This document shows, one piece after another, positions 49,335 through 61,610 of a stretch of 64,000 nucleotides of DNA; the stretch's first letter is position 1, and each line of letters starts with the position of its first letter. Location: assembly GCA_028274465.1 (NCBI GenBank), contig CM051456.1, positions 8,929,545 to 8,993,544 of the forward strand, given 5' to 3'. The translations under genes were made by a program, and so were the position numbers. The notes beneath the pieces were generated by a model. It did no database searches. It worked only from the letters and a program-made list of their open reading frames with translations, and was not told where the DNA came from. The DNA comes from Plantago ovata. Taxonomy: Eukaryota; Streptophyta; Magnoliopsida; Lamiales; Plantaginaceae.

Positions 49335-51492
49335 GGTAACTGTTGAGTTAACATTTAAGTTAACTGTCAACATCATTTCTGCACTTATTGTTGGATTAAC
49401 TTACTTAGTTTCACGTTTTTGTTGGTTGTGTTATTCTTAGAATGAATATACATGCGAGACCAAAGGACTTAGAGTTTGATTCATGCAAGGACTTGTATGA
49501 AGAAAAAGAGGTAAAGATTGTTATGATAGGGATCTAAGTTCGCGTAACCTAGTTACATGAATTTATCGAGCCATTAGGTTGAAGAACAAGATGAGAAGAA
49601 TGAGGATAATCATAGAAGATTGATCTTAACCTAATCATACAAGACAGACGTGGAACAAGATTGAAAGTTACATTATAAATAAACAAGAAGACCATCAAGA
49701 AAACACAAAGCTCACAAGCAGAAATAGAACATATGTAGTGAACATATTTATTTAACCGATCTTGTAGTTTTCATATCTTGTTGAGTTTTATCTAACTATT
49801 TGATCTAGCCTTTTCTTGATCTGGATCTTTTGGCAGGATTAGTTATAACATACACAACTCACGATGTAATCATCACTGCTTACAATTTACAATCTAAGCT
49901 TTCATCTATGAAAGTTTAGATCTAGGGTTTTATTCTACGAATTATATATTTTGTATTGTGGCCGACCGGGGATATGAATATATACTCATGACATGTGTCT
50001 TTGCATTTAGTTTTGCTTCTTACAAGTTTCTCTTATAATTATATATATTTCGCAGACAATTGTTGAGTACACTGTTGAGTCAACAATGAGCTCAACATTA
50101 AGTTACACGTTTTTATTTTGCAGGTACCAAATGTGAACCCACTTAAATTTTCATGTGGCATCAGAGTCTGGTTACCTAACTAGCTATAGGTTGATGTTGG
50201 TACTAACATCATGGATCAAAAGCTTAGACGAATTTAACTATGCGTATTGGGTACGTACAATAGTATTCATGTGCACATCAATGCCATCAAAATAAGATGT
50301 TTGAGGTCTCTTCTCACCAAATACATTGTGTCTATACTTTCACCAGATGTTGACAATGATGTCCTACCAAAAGCTAAAGCACAATAGACCAATAATGAGA
50401 TAAATCTTGCCAAATACAATGAAAAAGCCTTAAATGCAATTTTCCTCATTGATAAACATTTTTGGGATACTCTTGAAAAGTGAAAACTATTGTGAAGTAC
50501 TTGACTCGCATGTTAAAGAAAATAAAGCTCTTCATCTTTTGAACTATGAGATGGACCAAAATGAACAAAAGGGAAATAATGATGAAGATAGATACATAGA
50601 AAATAAAGCTCTTCATCTTTTAATCGACTAAATTTCATTAAAAAAGAAAGATCATAAATGTTCGATTACAAGAAAGAAAAAGAAAAACTTCAAAACAGAG
50701 TTACGGAACATAGCGCAACCTGGAGTAGGTAGTAGTACTCTGGCTAACCAACAACAAAGAAAAACCTAAATCAAACAACACAAGCGCTGAAGCGAGGGAC
50801 TCGAACACCAACGCCACCTAGGGACAGTAGCACCAATACACAAATATGTTGAATTTTATGTTTGAACTAATCTATTTGTAGTTAATTAAGTAATTAATTT
50901 AGATAAGTAAAAATAAAATGTCACACCTATGAGAGTGGGACATGAAATGGGACACAAAAAAGTGGGATAGGAGATCCGCACCCGCACACTAGGGCCGTAC
51001 TTAAAACTAGTTTCAAAGGATTTGAATAAATTAATGTGCAAACTTAAAATTAATCCCTCTCAATATAGGAAATTAAGAATGATCCTTTCTGAGAAAAAGA
51101 GGCTTCTCTTCAAAAGCTATTTGATCTAGCCTTCTGTGGTCTGGATCTTGGTAGGATTAGTTAGATGAGACACAACTCACATTGTAATCATCACTTAGAA
51201 TTTACAATCCAAACGTTTGTTTGTGAAAGTTTAGATTTAGGTTTTTTTATTCTACGAAGTAGATATTTTGCCTTGAGAGGTCGATTCGGGATATGAAAAT
51301 ATTAAATATACCCATGAGGAAAAACCTGTATCTTTGAATTTAATTATGCTGCTCACAAGTTTCTCTGATAATTATATATATTTCGCACAAGACTGTGGAG
51401 TGCACTATTGGGTCAATGGTAGGCTCAAGCCGCTCAACATTGAGTTACAGTTTGTGCATTTTGATCAAATGTGTCCACGTTACAAATTTTGA
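49335..51492 (+). mobile_element. Degenerate Copia-like LTR retrotransposon, internally deleted
   Basis: The 5' LTR runs from about 49335 to 50153, with TATAAATA near 49673 and end TTAAATTTTCA. It is followed 2 bp later by a primer-binding site TGGCATCAGAGTC (50156), one mismatch from the TGGTATCAGAGC matched by plant initiator tRNA-Met. Then comes gag-like text: LDEFNYAYW-type (50220) and KALNAIFLIDKHFW-type (50420-50465), with frameshifts. The second LTR is partial (about 51090-51492), sharing TATTTGATCTAGCC, GATCTGGAT.TT, GGATTAGTTA and AATTATATATATTTCGCA in order with the first. Pol is absent. Text at 50640-51000 includes an unrelated AC-rich insertion. Confidence 0.7.
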
Positions 51493-51820
51493 TTGAAGCT
51501 TTATTGTTTTTTATTATCGTTTTGAAGAGCTTAGTCCATTAGATTTAATTTGCTAGTTAGGCCATTGTAACTCTTCATTTTAGTATGTGAGTTGTCGAGT
51601 TGAAAGAGTGACGTAAAGGTGCCACGGTTGATCTGTAAGGGGTCAGGTGTTCCTATGGCTCTGTTCTGCAAGATTTCCCTACATAATTGTTTGGTAGATA
51701 AATAGTCGTAGACTTCCAGATAAGCACGGGCTCTGGCTGTAAACTTTTTTATTCAGGTTCTTCTAGTACAAGCTTTAACTCAGTAGGAGCTTTCACAATA
51801 TAATGGATTCAAAGTTGATA
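51493..51820. other. 3' flank of CHY1 copy D
   Basis: CGTTTTGAAGAGCTTAGTCC, TAAACTTTTTTATTCAGGTT and ACAATATAATGGATTCAAAG match the 3' flanks of copies B and C. Confidence 0.6.
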
Positions 51821-54800
51821 TTAGAGCTTTGCAATGGCCCATAAAGGCATATTCGATCTCACTTTGAGTTTCATGTCTTCCCAGTCATCATCTTCCACCC
51901 TTGAAAAGCAACGATCCACCATTTCATCCGTAACTAGCTCAATTATAGCAGGTTCCCACTGCAAAAGAAGCCCAGGAACAAGAAAACATTGATTCAGATA
52001 AAGTAAGACCCCAAGGTACTTGAACCTTTTCTAGTTCTGCTATAGTTGCAAAGGAAACTTTATTTTTATTAAAATTGGGTCATCTTCCCTTTAAGACTCC
52101 TTGTAAGCGGAAAATATTATCCAATCTTATATGTTGAATTGAGCCCCTACACTCAAGGGGATGGGGTTAACAAACTTCTGTTAGAAAAACGAAAAAAATA
52201 ATAAAAAAATGCACGCATGTACCTTAGGATTTTTATCTCTGTCCAACAGGGTAGCCCTGCAGCCCTGTATCGCGAATGGATATCATGAGATGCTCATAAA
52301 TGAGTATGTCGTCAAAGGAATGCAAGTACTGAGTTATTCTATATGTACGTACCTCAAATAAGTCATTGCTAATCTCTATTCGCAGCACATGACAAGCCAT
52401 TCTGAATTCGCGTACTAGGCATTTATTAATGCCCTGTAGCCGGGCTTCTCTAATCTGGTATGGACATATATGATTTGGTGCATGTTCAATAAAGTAGCAC
52501 ATAGTAACTTATACAACAAATCCATACCGATCTTAGACAAAGCTTGAGGCTGGTAGGGGATGCTTTATGCATTGACTGGATAGAAGACTTGATAGAAGAA
52601 TAGATCCAATCTTCTTTGCTTATGGCGACCAACTCCTAGATATGTGAGAGCTCACAATTGTCAGGAACCAAAAAACATTGTCTTGTCAAAAGCAGAAGGG
52701 TGATGCTGGTTTTTCTTACTAAGGCAGTTAGGATCTCCTCAACTGTTCTTCGGGAAAAGCATCTGTCTATAATTTCCAACCTGTGGCATATTAAATTAAC
52801 TATGAAGTGTGAAATTAATTAGGAGCGAAACGCAGAGAATAGCAAGTAACATCTTGTGTCTGATCATCTTATTGCCCGATTTAGTGTAGATCATAGGATT
52901 ATATCTGAAATTTTCCCCAGCGGCATGTGAACCTCCAGTAATTCAACCAACAAGTTACAAGTTCCATGACAACAGAACAGAATATAAAGCAAAAAATATG
53001 AACTACCTGTTGTAAGCACTCTTTTCTTTCAACTTTGGCACCTCAGAGAATTCATTGATTACAGAAGAAATGATAACCGGGTCACCAGAATCTGCCTTAA
53101 CAAGTGCTTCTTCTAACAGCAACAATCTCTGTCCACCAGTAGCAAACACATTGATTAGAATGACAGAATCGAACTTATCTTATATTCTCAGGTTTGAAAC
53201 AAAATTGTGCATTATAACAGAAACTGTAGCTTAGGATTATAAGTTCACCTCTGATGGAACAAAGTGAGTTGCAAGTCCACATGCCAGCATTTCTGCTCCA
53301 TCCAAATGCGCACCAGTGAGACTGAGATATTCTCCTGCCTCAGAAAAAAAAAAAAGCAAATCAAAATGATTTTCGCGGGAACTTCTTGTGGAATGAGTAG
53401 CATGAGTCCACCACAATGTGTGTAAGGCATATTTAGCTAGCCAGAGGACAAGGATGCGATGGAGTTACCGAAGAATCCAGGGAGTCTTGATAGAAAGTAA
53501 GAAGCCCCCACAATGAGTCCCAGTGCTGCTTCTGGCATAGCAAAAATCTGCATAAAGATCATAATTGAATCAACGCACAGAATGTCAGAATCTATGAAAA
53601 ATTGACCGAGTATCCTATTTCTGTAATGCAAAACTCTGTCATGATCATTATTGAATCACTTGCTATACAGTTCAAATATATAACATATATCCCAAACATA
53701 TTACCGATTTTTCTGTAGCAACTTGGAATCTACTATGCATAGAAAGAACTGCACCTCCTCCCATAACAATCCCATTGAGAATGGAAACCTAAATGCGTTC
53801 ACAGACAAAGATTGCTTAAGACAACTTCCTGAACATTTCCAGTATATAGACAATAGAGACAATAAATAGAAAGGAAATCGCTTTCTCAGTAGCACCTGGG
53901 GTTTCTTGCAAGTGGCCACATTGTAGGCCAAAGTGAAAAGATCTCTAAAAAATTTCGCGCCTGATTGCCAACTGCCTAGAGTCCACAGATAATATGAGGT
54001 GTTAGCAAGAGTAAACGAAGAGTGACCTCAAGGTTGTTGCTTTATATATTTGTGTTGAATCACCGTTGTGTCAACAGTGACCTCAAGGTCGTTGCTAACT
54101 TTGTGTTGCAGGTACCAAATTGGAATATCCTTGAACTTTCACTCATTATCAATTTAACGTAGACTTCATTGAAGTTCGATCATGACATCTATCGATCAGT
54201 GAAACAGGAAAGATGTTAAAGAACGTTCCAACCTTGAACAACATTGCAAGTAATTGTTGCAACATCACCGCCTGCACAGAACGCTTTGCCACTTCCCTAC
54301 GCAGATTAAATAACCAAGAACGAGATCTATTGATTACAAGAAAACTATATCGAGTACAGAATGTACACTGAAAGATACCTGTTGAGTATACTTGCACATA
54401 ACAAGTTAAGTCGTAATATTACCTTTAAAGTGATCAGTTTGACAGAAGAATCATCGGCACAAGCAGTGAAAAGCTCCAATAAACAAGCTAACTATCATAT
54501 CACATACAAACCGAAGCGTAAATTGGTTATCAATTATCAGACAGTAAACATACAAAGGATTCGTCTTAATTTTGAACTCATAATACCATTTCGTAGGTGA
54601 GTGCATTGAGTTTGTTAGGCCTGTTTAGAGTGAAAATTCTCACAGAAGATCTCTCTTCCACCAGAACCTGCATATCAACTAGCTACTAATCAACAATTTA
54701 GTCTGCAAGATAAGATGTTAATTGAAGCTGCGCATGTTACTGCAATTTTACACATCTATACTATAGTCTATATATATACCTGGTTGATCTGTCCATTGGA

Positions 54801-54843
54801 AGATGATATTATATATGGTACTAGTACTATTTTTCATATCCAT
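51821..54843 (-). pseudogene. CHY1-like hydrolase, copy D; exon 1 frameshift, lacks FPD motif
   Basis: Exons: 54780-54843, 54587-54667, 54423-54491, 54233-54296, 53896-53975, 53705-53788, 53469-53547, 53249-53334, 53007-53128, 52720-52780, 52528-52635, 52353-52454, 52223-52264, 51821-51958. Exon 1 is 64 nt from the usual ATG, so MDMKNSTSTIYN.. is out of frame with exon 2. No other in-frame ATG precedes the conserved body. Exon 7 has MPEAALGLIVGASYF, the same 6-bp loss as in B and C, with Ile at the Asp position. Exon 11 is 108 nt: a 12-nt in-frame duplication adds SSIK. It ends PLWAIAKL, PTS1 retained. The body is otherwise open, so decay looks recent. Confidence 0.85.
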
Positions 54844-55977
54844 GTCACTGATGAACAATGTAGTCTGATCTGATATACTCTCAAAGTTCTTTTGAGCTGT
54901 GATTCATGTTACCATTATGTATTGTTACTTACTTGTTATAGAGTACGTACGTTACGTACCGCGTACAGATAAGAAATGAAATATACTTGGATGGAACAAT
55001 AGCTACTTAGCTAGGTCAAAAAGCGAAAAAGGAACTCATGCATCAGACCTTGTCTGTCTTTTTCTGGAGAGAGAGACTTTTTTTGACAATGGTTATCGTT
55101 TTTGCCATTTTTGACAAGTAATGAACGTTTGGAATTGTCCTACTCCTTGATGATTACTTCACTGCAGGTCTCTGAAGTCTTAGAATAAAGTAAAGATGAA
55201 CATATGAAATTGATAGAACTTCATACCATTATCTTTATGGACTTTAACACACAAATACTCATTAAAAAAAAAAAAAAAACATTGTGTGTGTATATGTAGT
55301 AATATTATACCCCCTCCATTTACCCACAAGCTTCCCATAAAGATATCGAGTGACACGAGTAGAAAATTGGTGACACGTGAAATGCACCACTACTATGTCT
55401 AGTAATTGCATGTTCCTTACGAGCCCTTCTTGATGTGTGCACACACTAGAAATTGCTGAGATTGAGCATATTTCACGAGTATAAAGTAGAAAAGTGAAGT
55501 TGGGGATCCTTTACAAATTACCCACATATTGATTACACACTATATTTGCATTCACGTTAGTTATACGGTTGTCTTTTGCCATGGTCATTGATTTGCCAAG
55601 GTTGAAAGATCATCAATTGCATTGTTTTCATCGTTGTTTTGTCCATCACGTTGATCATTGTTCACGTCTCTTCACCTCCAACCAACAGGTCGGGGTTCGA
55701 GTCACCACGGAATTAAATGGAGCATTATTATTATTTCTCGCTTTGTCGCTTAAAAAAAACCATTGTTCACGTCTCCATTGAGTCCATTAAAATCATCATA
55801 ATAAGCATCATTATTATAGTTCGCACGGGAGATATATACTTGCAAGAAAATCCGTCATTTACAACTAAAAAAAGTTAACAATAGTAAATAAAAATCATGG
55901 AGGAAAGTATATTTTTTTATTTGATGTATTAATTATTTATGTTTAAACAAATAATTGTTAGAGCCATGGATTAAAAT
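54844..55977. other. CHY1 copy D 5' flank, then intergenic
   Basis: 54844-55260 matches the CHY1 5' flank (AAGAAATGAAATATACTTGG, GAACGTTTGGAAT, AACTTCATACCATTATC). Near 55690 GGTCGGGGTTCGAGTCACC is a pol III B-box-like phrase, possibly a SINE scrap. No gene. Confidence 0.5.
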
Positions 55978-56100
55978 TTCGGAACGTTTCGACGGTCTCG
56001 AGACGTTTCGGAAAAGTTTCGACGGTCTCGAGACGTTTCGATGGATTAAAATTTCTCAATTTAACTAGACGTTTCGGAAAAGTTTCGACGGTCTCGAAAA
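55978..56100. repeat. CpG-rich short tandem repeat GTTTCGACGGTCTCGAGACG
   Basis: TTTCGACGGTCTCGAGACGT recurs about every 37 bp and then, after a spacer, once more (about 55986, 56017, 56084), linked by TTTCGGAAAAG. It contains the palindrome CTCGAG and several CpG sites, unusual against the AT-rich surroundings. Confidence 0.75.
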
Positions 56101-57110
56101 GTAAAAAAGAAAAAAAAATAAAAAATAATAATAATAAAAAACAAAATTTATCTTCTCTTATTAAGAAAAAAAGAAAAAATTGGTCATCATTAGTATTACC
56201 AACAAAAATCAAAGATAGCATCCCATTACTCATCTACTTCTCAGTTTTCATCAACCATCTGAAACAACAGTACAACTCAGGTACTCTGCCTTTAAAAATA
56301 AAACACAGGTACCCTGCAAAACAATTATCCGAGACGAAAAAATATAATTAATCCAATTTTTCTAGTTGCTACGTACTCTAATCCTATTAGTATTGATTGC
56401 TTATAACTATAAATAAAAATAAATAATACTACTAGTAAATGTAATACTCAAACATCCAGAACCTTCTTGTGATGGTGTATAAATTGAAGCGGTGCAAAGT
56501 TTTTAACTTCTTGTGATTCTTCTTCAAAAACGTTTACTGATTCCGATTCTAAGGGATAAGATTATTTAATTTATTTCTAAATTCAAAGTAGATTCGATAC
56601 CGAAAATTCGAAACTCAATTTTCTCGAGCTTTCCGGCCGATATTACCGAGAAGCGGCGAATTCTTGCCGAAACCAATTATATTCCCTCAGCGTTTCGTAC
56701 CATCGGCCGAGATTTAATACCATGGTGGTTAGAGCACTCTTTCCTTATGGAGGTTTTTTTAGGGTTCCTTTGGTATTTAAACCTTCAAATCCGAATGAAG
56801 CCCAAAAATGCCTCTAATCCAGTCATTTTTTAGGTTACTATTTAGTAGCTCACGGAAAACGACTATTATTTACTAAAAAAAAAAATAGTACTAGCCCTCA
56901 CTTAAGATACCTATACTAATATTTTATGACTTCTTATTTTTTTTATTGGTTAATGGATTAATAATGTGATACATGTGAAACCTCAATTAAGTCTCAAACC
57001 ATTGGAGACTTTAATTTGAACTTTTTTTTTTGAAATTTTATGTTTATAGCTCATTTAAGCTCCAAACCACAAGGAGTGATCTTACTTTATCATTTCTCAT
57101 TTCTGCCGCG
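56101..57110. other. Intergenic, no gene seen
   Basis: AT-rich with A-runs. A slightly CpG-richer patch lies at 56620-56720. No coding frame recognised. Confidence 0.4.
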
Positions 57111-57220
57111 GTTACCTTTTGAGTTGAAGATAGTAAATAGTATATTATGTTTTAAACAAATAATTACCTTTTGAGTGGAAGATAGTGAATAGTATATTAT
57201 GTTTTAAACAAATAATTTTT
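57111..57220. repeat. Tandem duplication, ~55-bp unit
   Basis: TACCTTTTGAGTTGAAGATA..AGTATATTATGTTTTAAACA occurs twice in a row (57112 and 57166) with few changes. A third, partial GACCTTTTGAGTGCAAGATA is at 57262. Confidence 0.8.
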
Positions 57221-57691
57221 TATTTTATTTCACATTTCAGGTACGTCGCCGTCGGCCGCCGTGACCTTTTGAGTGCAAGATAGTGTGAAGAGCTAAGTCG
57301 TTATTTTTGCTAGCCTAACTCTGTTCTCAAGTGCTATTGTACAATTATTAGTCCCTGACCCTAAGTACAAGTCGTGCAACTATTATTTAGAGAAACGTGT
57401 GTATTGCAAGACGCTTTCTTCTAAAATCTGAACTGCAAATTTGTTCTTTTATCGAGCTGCTTCTCTTGTGTAATGGTTGTTGCTTGTTTCTTCTCACTCA
57501 GTCCGGCTAATAAACTAAACTAATGAACTGTGGATGGAATATGATCGAATGAATGCTGACTGGCATTTCTTCGCTCTTCCAAAATTCAATCCCAATACAG
57601 TATGTTCTTGTGCTCTATGCAACTTGACAGTCGCCCACCAACTGTTCGATTAATTGCTCAATAGAACCGAAGCACATTAAAAGCGACACAG

Positions 57692-58344
57692 ATGAAGCCG
57701 CGACACTTGTGGAGCCTCATTTCTTCCTTGAACTACTCTTCTTCTTCTCCGTCTTCAACTGGTAGCCTGCTCAAATCTGGGGATATCCTGAAACAAACCA
57801 GGAGCTTTACGAATTCCGACATCACTGAGTATTCAAAGCTGACACATGACCTTAACCCATTGCACTTTGATCTCCAATGTGCCAAACAAGCAGGGCTCAA
57901 AGATGTTCCTGTGCCAGGAATGCTAGTTGCCTCCTTGTTTCCTCGAATAATTGCTTCCCATTTCGTAAGTATCCTTACGGTGTACTATTATATACCGATT
58001 GTAGTAGTGAATGACAATAGTGTGTGTTTCTTGCTATGTGTAGCCTGGAGCTGTTTATATGAAGCAAGATCTGGAGTTCAGGTTGCCTGTCTCTGTTGGA
58101 GATGAGATTGCGGCTCAAGTGCAGGCAAGCAGCATTCGACAAATGAAAGGATCATACATGTATGCTAATCTTATCCTTTTACGGTAACCTTGTGCTTCAT
58201 CTTACGATACCATGTCTTACAAAATGATCATCATTGCATTGCAGGGTGAAATTCTTGACAACCTGCTTCAAAGATGGTGAAGTTATTGTGATTGGTGGCG
58301 AAGCTATGGCTCTATTACCTACGTTGACTGTGAAACAACCATGA
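57692..58344 (+). CDS. mtHD: Mitochondrial 3-hydroxyacyl-thioester dehydratase (MaoC-type), copy 2
   Basis: Same gene structure as the copy at 26.8 kb: exons 57692-57964, 58044-58159 and 58245-58344, of identical lengths (273, 116, 100), 162 aa. The presequence, the catalytic THDLNPLHFD (Asp53, His58) and VPVPGML are kept. Differences include Thr for Ala at residue 37, Leu/Val for Phe/Leu near 74-77, and MKQDLEF and VSVGD for VKQTLEF and VFVGD. No frame damage. Tail to tail with CHY1 copy E (367-bp gap), as in the first pair, and the similarity extends into the 5' flank (GACAGTCGCCCACCAACTGT before both). Block duplication is the clear explanation. Confidence 0.9.
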
Positions 58345-58711
58345 TTGTGCATTGAGTCCACAATTTCTATATGCTTTCGTATACACTACTTTGCTATGGC
58401 GATTAGTTCTATTATTGCTCTTTTTCTGTAGTACGTACTAGAGTTCAAAATTTTCAACTTTGCGGATGCATTACTATGATCTAGGATCTCTGTTGTACTC
58501 ATGAAAGTTTAACCTATTGACATATATTTCATGTATATGGAAAGAAAAGTGCAATTATGGGTTTTAATGAAATGAGCTGAAGTTTTTTTAGTACCCAGCT
58601 GAATTAGTTAATTCATGTTTTGGCTCGAGTGCCTCTTGAATCAGTACAGGCTTAATATGGTTTCCAATTCGACATATTAGTCATTTGTAATATTCATTCT
58701 TGCTCTGACAT

Positions 58712-61610
58712 TTAGAGCTTAGCAATGGCCCATGACGGCATATTCGACCTCATTGGGAGTTTTATGTCTTCCCAGTCATCATCTTCCACCCTCAAAAAGC
58801 AACGATCCACCATTTCATCTGTAACCAGCTCAATCTTGGCAGGTCCCCACTGCGAAACAAGCCCAGGAAGAAGAAAGGTTTTTCTAAGCAAAGGTTAGAA
58901 TGCTAAACTCGTTTCTTTTTTTTTTTTTTTTTTTCTGTTATAACTGCATCTGCACGATGCATGACAGACAATATTGGACAAAAATAAAAATGCACGTACC
59001 TTAGGATTTTTATCTTTGTCAAACAGAATAGCCCTGCATCCCTGTATTGTGAATAGATATGAGATGCTCATAAGTGAGTATGTCGTTAAATGGAACAAAT
59101 GTATATATGTACCTCAAAGTGGTCATTGCTAATCTCTCTTCGCAGCACATGACAAGCCATTCTGAATTCGCGAACTAGGCATTTACCAATGCCCTGTAGC
59201 CGGCCTTCTCTAATCTGGTATGAACATGAATTGGTATTCAATAATTAATCACCTCTGCATGAAAATAAAGTAGCACATAGTAACGTATACGAATCCATAC
59301 TGATCTAAGAGAAAGCTTGAGGCTTGTAGGAGATGCTCTCTGCAGTGACTTGATAGAGGAATAGATCCAATCTTCTTTGCTTATGGCAACCAACTCCTGG
59401 ATATGTGAGAGCTCAGAATTTCAGAACCGTAAAATATTGTCATGTCAAAAGAATAATGCTGATGCTGGTTTTTCTTACTAGGGCAGTTAGGATCTCCTCA
59501 ATTGTTCTTTGGGAAAAGCATACGTCTATAACTTCCAACCTGCGGGATATTAACTATTAAGGGTGAAATAATGTTGGTACTTGCTAGTTTCCAGAGTGGA
59601 ACGCAGAATGACAAGGTCTTGTGTTTGATCATGTTATTGTTCTGTTATGGAGGAAATTTCAGAAACAATAATCATGCAATATGGCCTCAGTCCATGTATG
59701 CTCGTTTAGTGTGGCTCATAGGATTATATCTGAGATTTCCCCCAGCTTTAGAGGTGGGCATGTATTGTAAACCACTGCTAATTCAATCTACAAGTTACAA
59801 GTTCCATAACAACAGAACAGAATATAAAGCAACAGATTGTTCAAATTATAACTATTATTAAAGCAAAAAATATATGAACTTACCTGTTGTAAGCACTCTT
59901 TTCTTTCAACATGGGCACCTCAGTGAATTCACTGATTATAGAAGAAATAACATCCGGGTCACTAGAATCTGCCTTAACAAGTGCTTCTTCTAACAGCAAC
60001 AATCTCTGTCCAGCAGTAGCAAACACAGATCAGAATCTAATTTTTCTTATATATTCTCAGCTTTGATGCAAAATGGCACAATCAAATCACGAAATCCAAA
60101 ACAAAGATATACTACCTCATAACTCATAAACTGAAACCACGACAGATGCTTATAACGCAAACTGTAGCTTAGGATTATAAGTTCACCTCTGATGGAACAA
60201 AATGAGTTGCAAGTCCACATGCTAGCATTTCTGCACCATCCAAACGAGCACCTGTGAGACCGAGATATTCTCCTGCCACACAGAAAAAATGCAAATTTCA
60301 GATTAGTTTCTTTGGTGTACGTGTTAGTAGTAGTAACTGTGAACGAATAGTATATGACTATGAGTCCACGATAATGTGCATTAGGCGTGTCAAGCCAGAG
60401 CACGAGTATGCGCTAACATTACCAAAGTATCCAGGGAGTCTTGACAGAAAATAAGAAGCGCCTACATCTGGAAAATGTCCCACTGCTGCTTCAGGCATAG
60501 CAAAAAGCTGCAGAAAGATTATAATATGGATCAAAACGCTAATATACTCAGCTGAAAATTGATTATCTATTTCTAAAATGCAAAACTTTGTCAACAGTAT
60601 TACTGCATCGCTTCCTATACAGTTCATATAACATCCCAAACATATTACCGATTTTTCTGTAGTAACTCGGAATCTACCATGAATAGAAAGACCTGCACCT
60701 CCTCCCATAACTATCCCATTGAGAATGGAAACCTAAACACGTTCCCAAACAAAGATTGCTTATGAAAACATCCTGAACATTTACAATAAAGAGAGAATAG
60801 ACAATAAGAGTAGCACCTGTGGTTTACTGTAAGTAGCCACCATGTAGTCCAAAGTGAAATGATTTCTAAAAAAATTCGCACCTGATCGCCAACTGCCTAG
60901 AGTCCAAATACAAAAGGAGGTATTAGCATAAACAAAGAGATGGAAAGAATGATTATTAATTCATTTGTCAGAATTCATTCAAGTTCATGACAGCTATCAG
61001 TGAAACAGGCAAGAAGTAAAAGAACGTTGCAACCTTGAATAACATTGCGAATAATTGTTGCAACATCACCTCCTGCGCAGAATGCTTTGCCACTTCCCTG
61101 TGCGGATGAAACAACTGGTGATAAAGCACACTGAAAGACACTTGTTGAGTATCAATGGTACTTGCACAGAACAAATTACTAAGTAGTTGTATTAATAATA
61201 CCTTTAAAATGATTAATTTGACAGAAGAATCATCGGCACAAGCAGTGAAAAGCTCCAATAGACGAGTTACCTATAGATTATGAACTATAAATCAGTAACC
61301 ATCAGCCGAGTAAACATACAGAGGATATATTCGTCTGAATTTCAATCTCATAATACGCATTGAGTTTGTTAGGCCTGTTTAGAGTGAAAACTCTCACAGA
61401 AGATCTCTCTTCCACCAGAACCTGCATAGCAACTAGCTACTAGTTATCAAGACAATACAAGATTAGAAGTTAAGAAGCTGCACGTAGAGCATGTAAATTG
61501 CAAACATTTAGTGAAATAAACATCTTTGTACACATGCATCTATACTATACCTGGTTGGTTTGTCCATTGGAAGAAGAAATTATGGTACTACTGCCATTTT
61601 TCATATCCAT
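58712..61610 (-). pseudogene. CHY1: CHY1-like hydrolase, copy E; catalytic motif intact, 16-bp exon 2 deletion
   Basis: Exons: 61551-61610, 61357-61421, 61202-61270, 61034-61097, 60817-60896, 60649-60732, 60423-60507, 60187-60272, 59884-60005, 59479-59539, 59301-59396, 59113-59214, 59000-59041, 58712-58849. Start MDMKNGSSTIISSSNGQTNQ; GSGKAFCAGGDVA; MGGGAGLS; MPEAAVGHFPDVGASYF with both catalytic Glu and Asp; C-terminal AKL. Exon 2 is 65 nt against 81: the 16 bases encoding the end of LNALSYEM-type sequence are missing, so splicing gives Ala then a stop (GCG TAA) at about residue 43. Without that lesion the protein would be about 390 aa and the best enzyme candidate in the window. Closest in structure to copy A. 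Confidence 0.85.

Noticed and set aside
50434..50631. 65-residue plus-strand frame
   Set aside because: Frameshifted gag-like debris of the Copia element, not an independent gene.
26811..61610. mtHD and CHY1 as a functional metabolic gene cluster
   Set aside because: Both act on 3-hydroxyacyl thioesters, but in different compartments and pathways; adjacency plus block duplication explains the arrangement without co-function.
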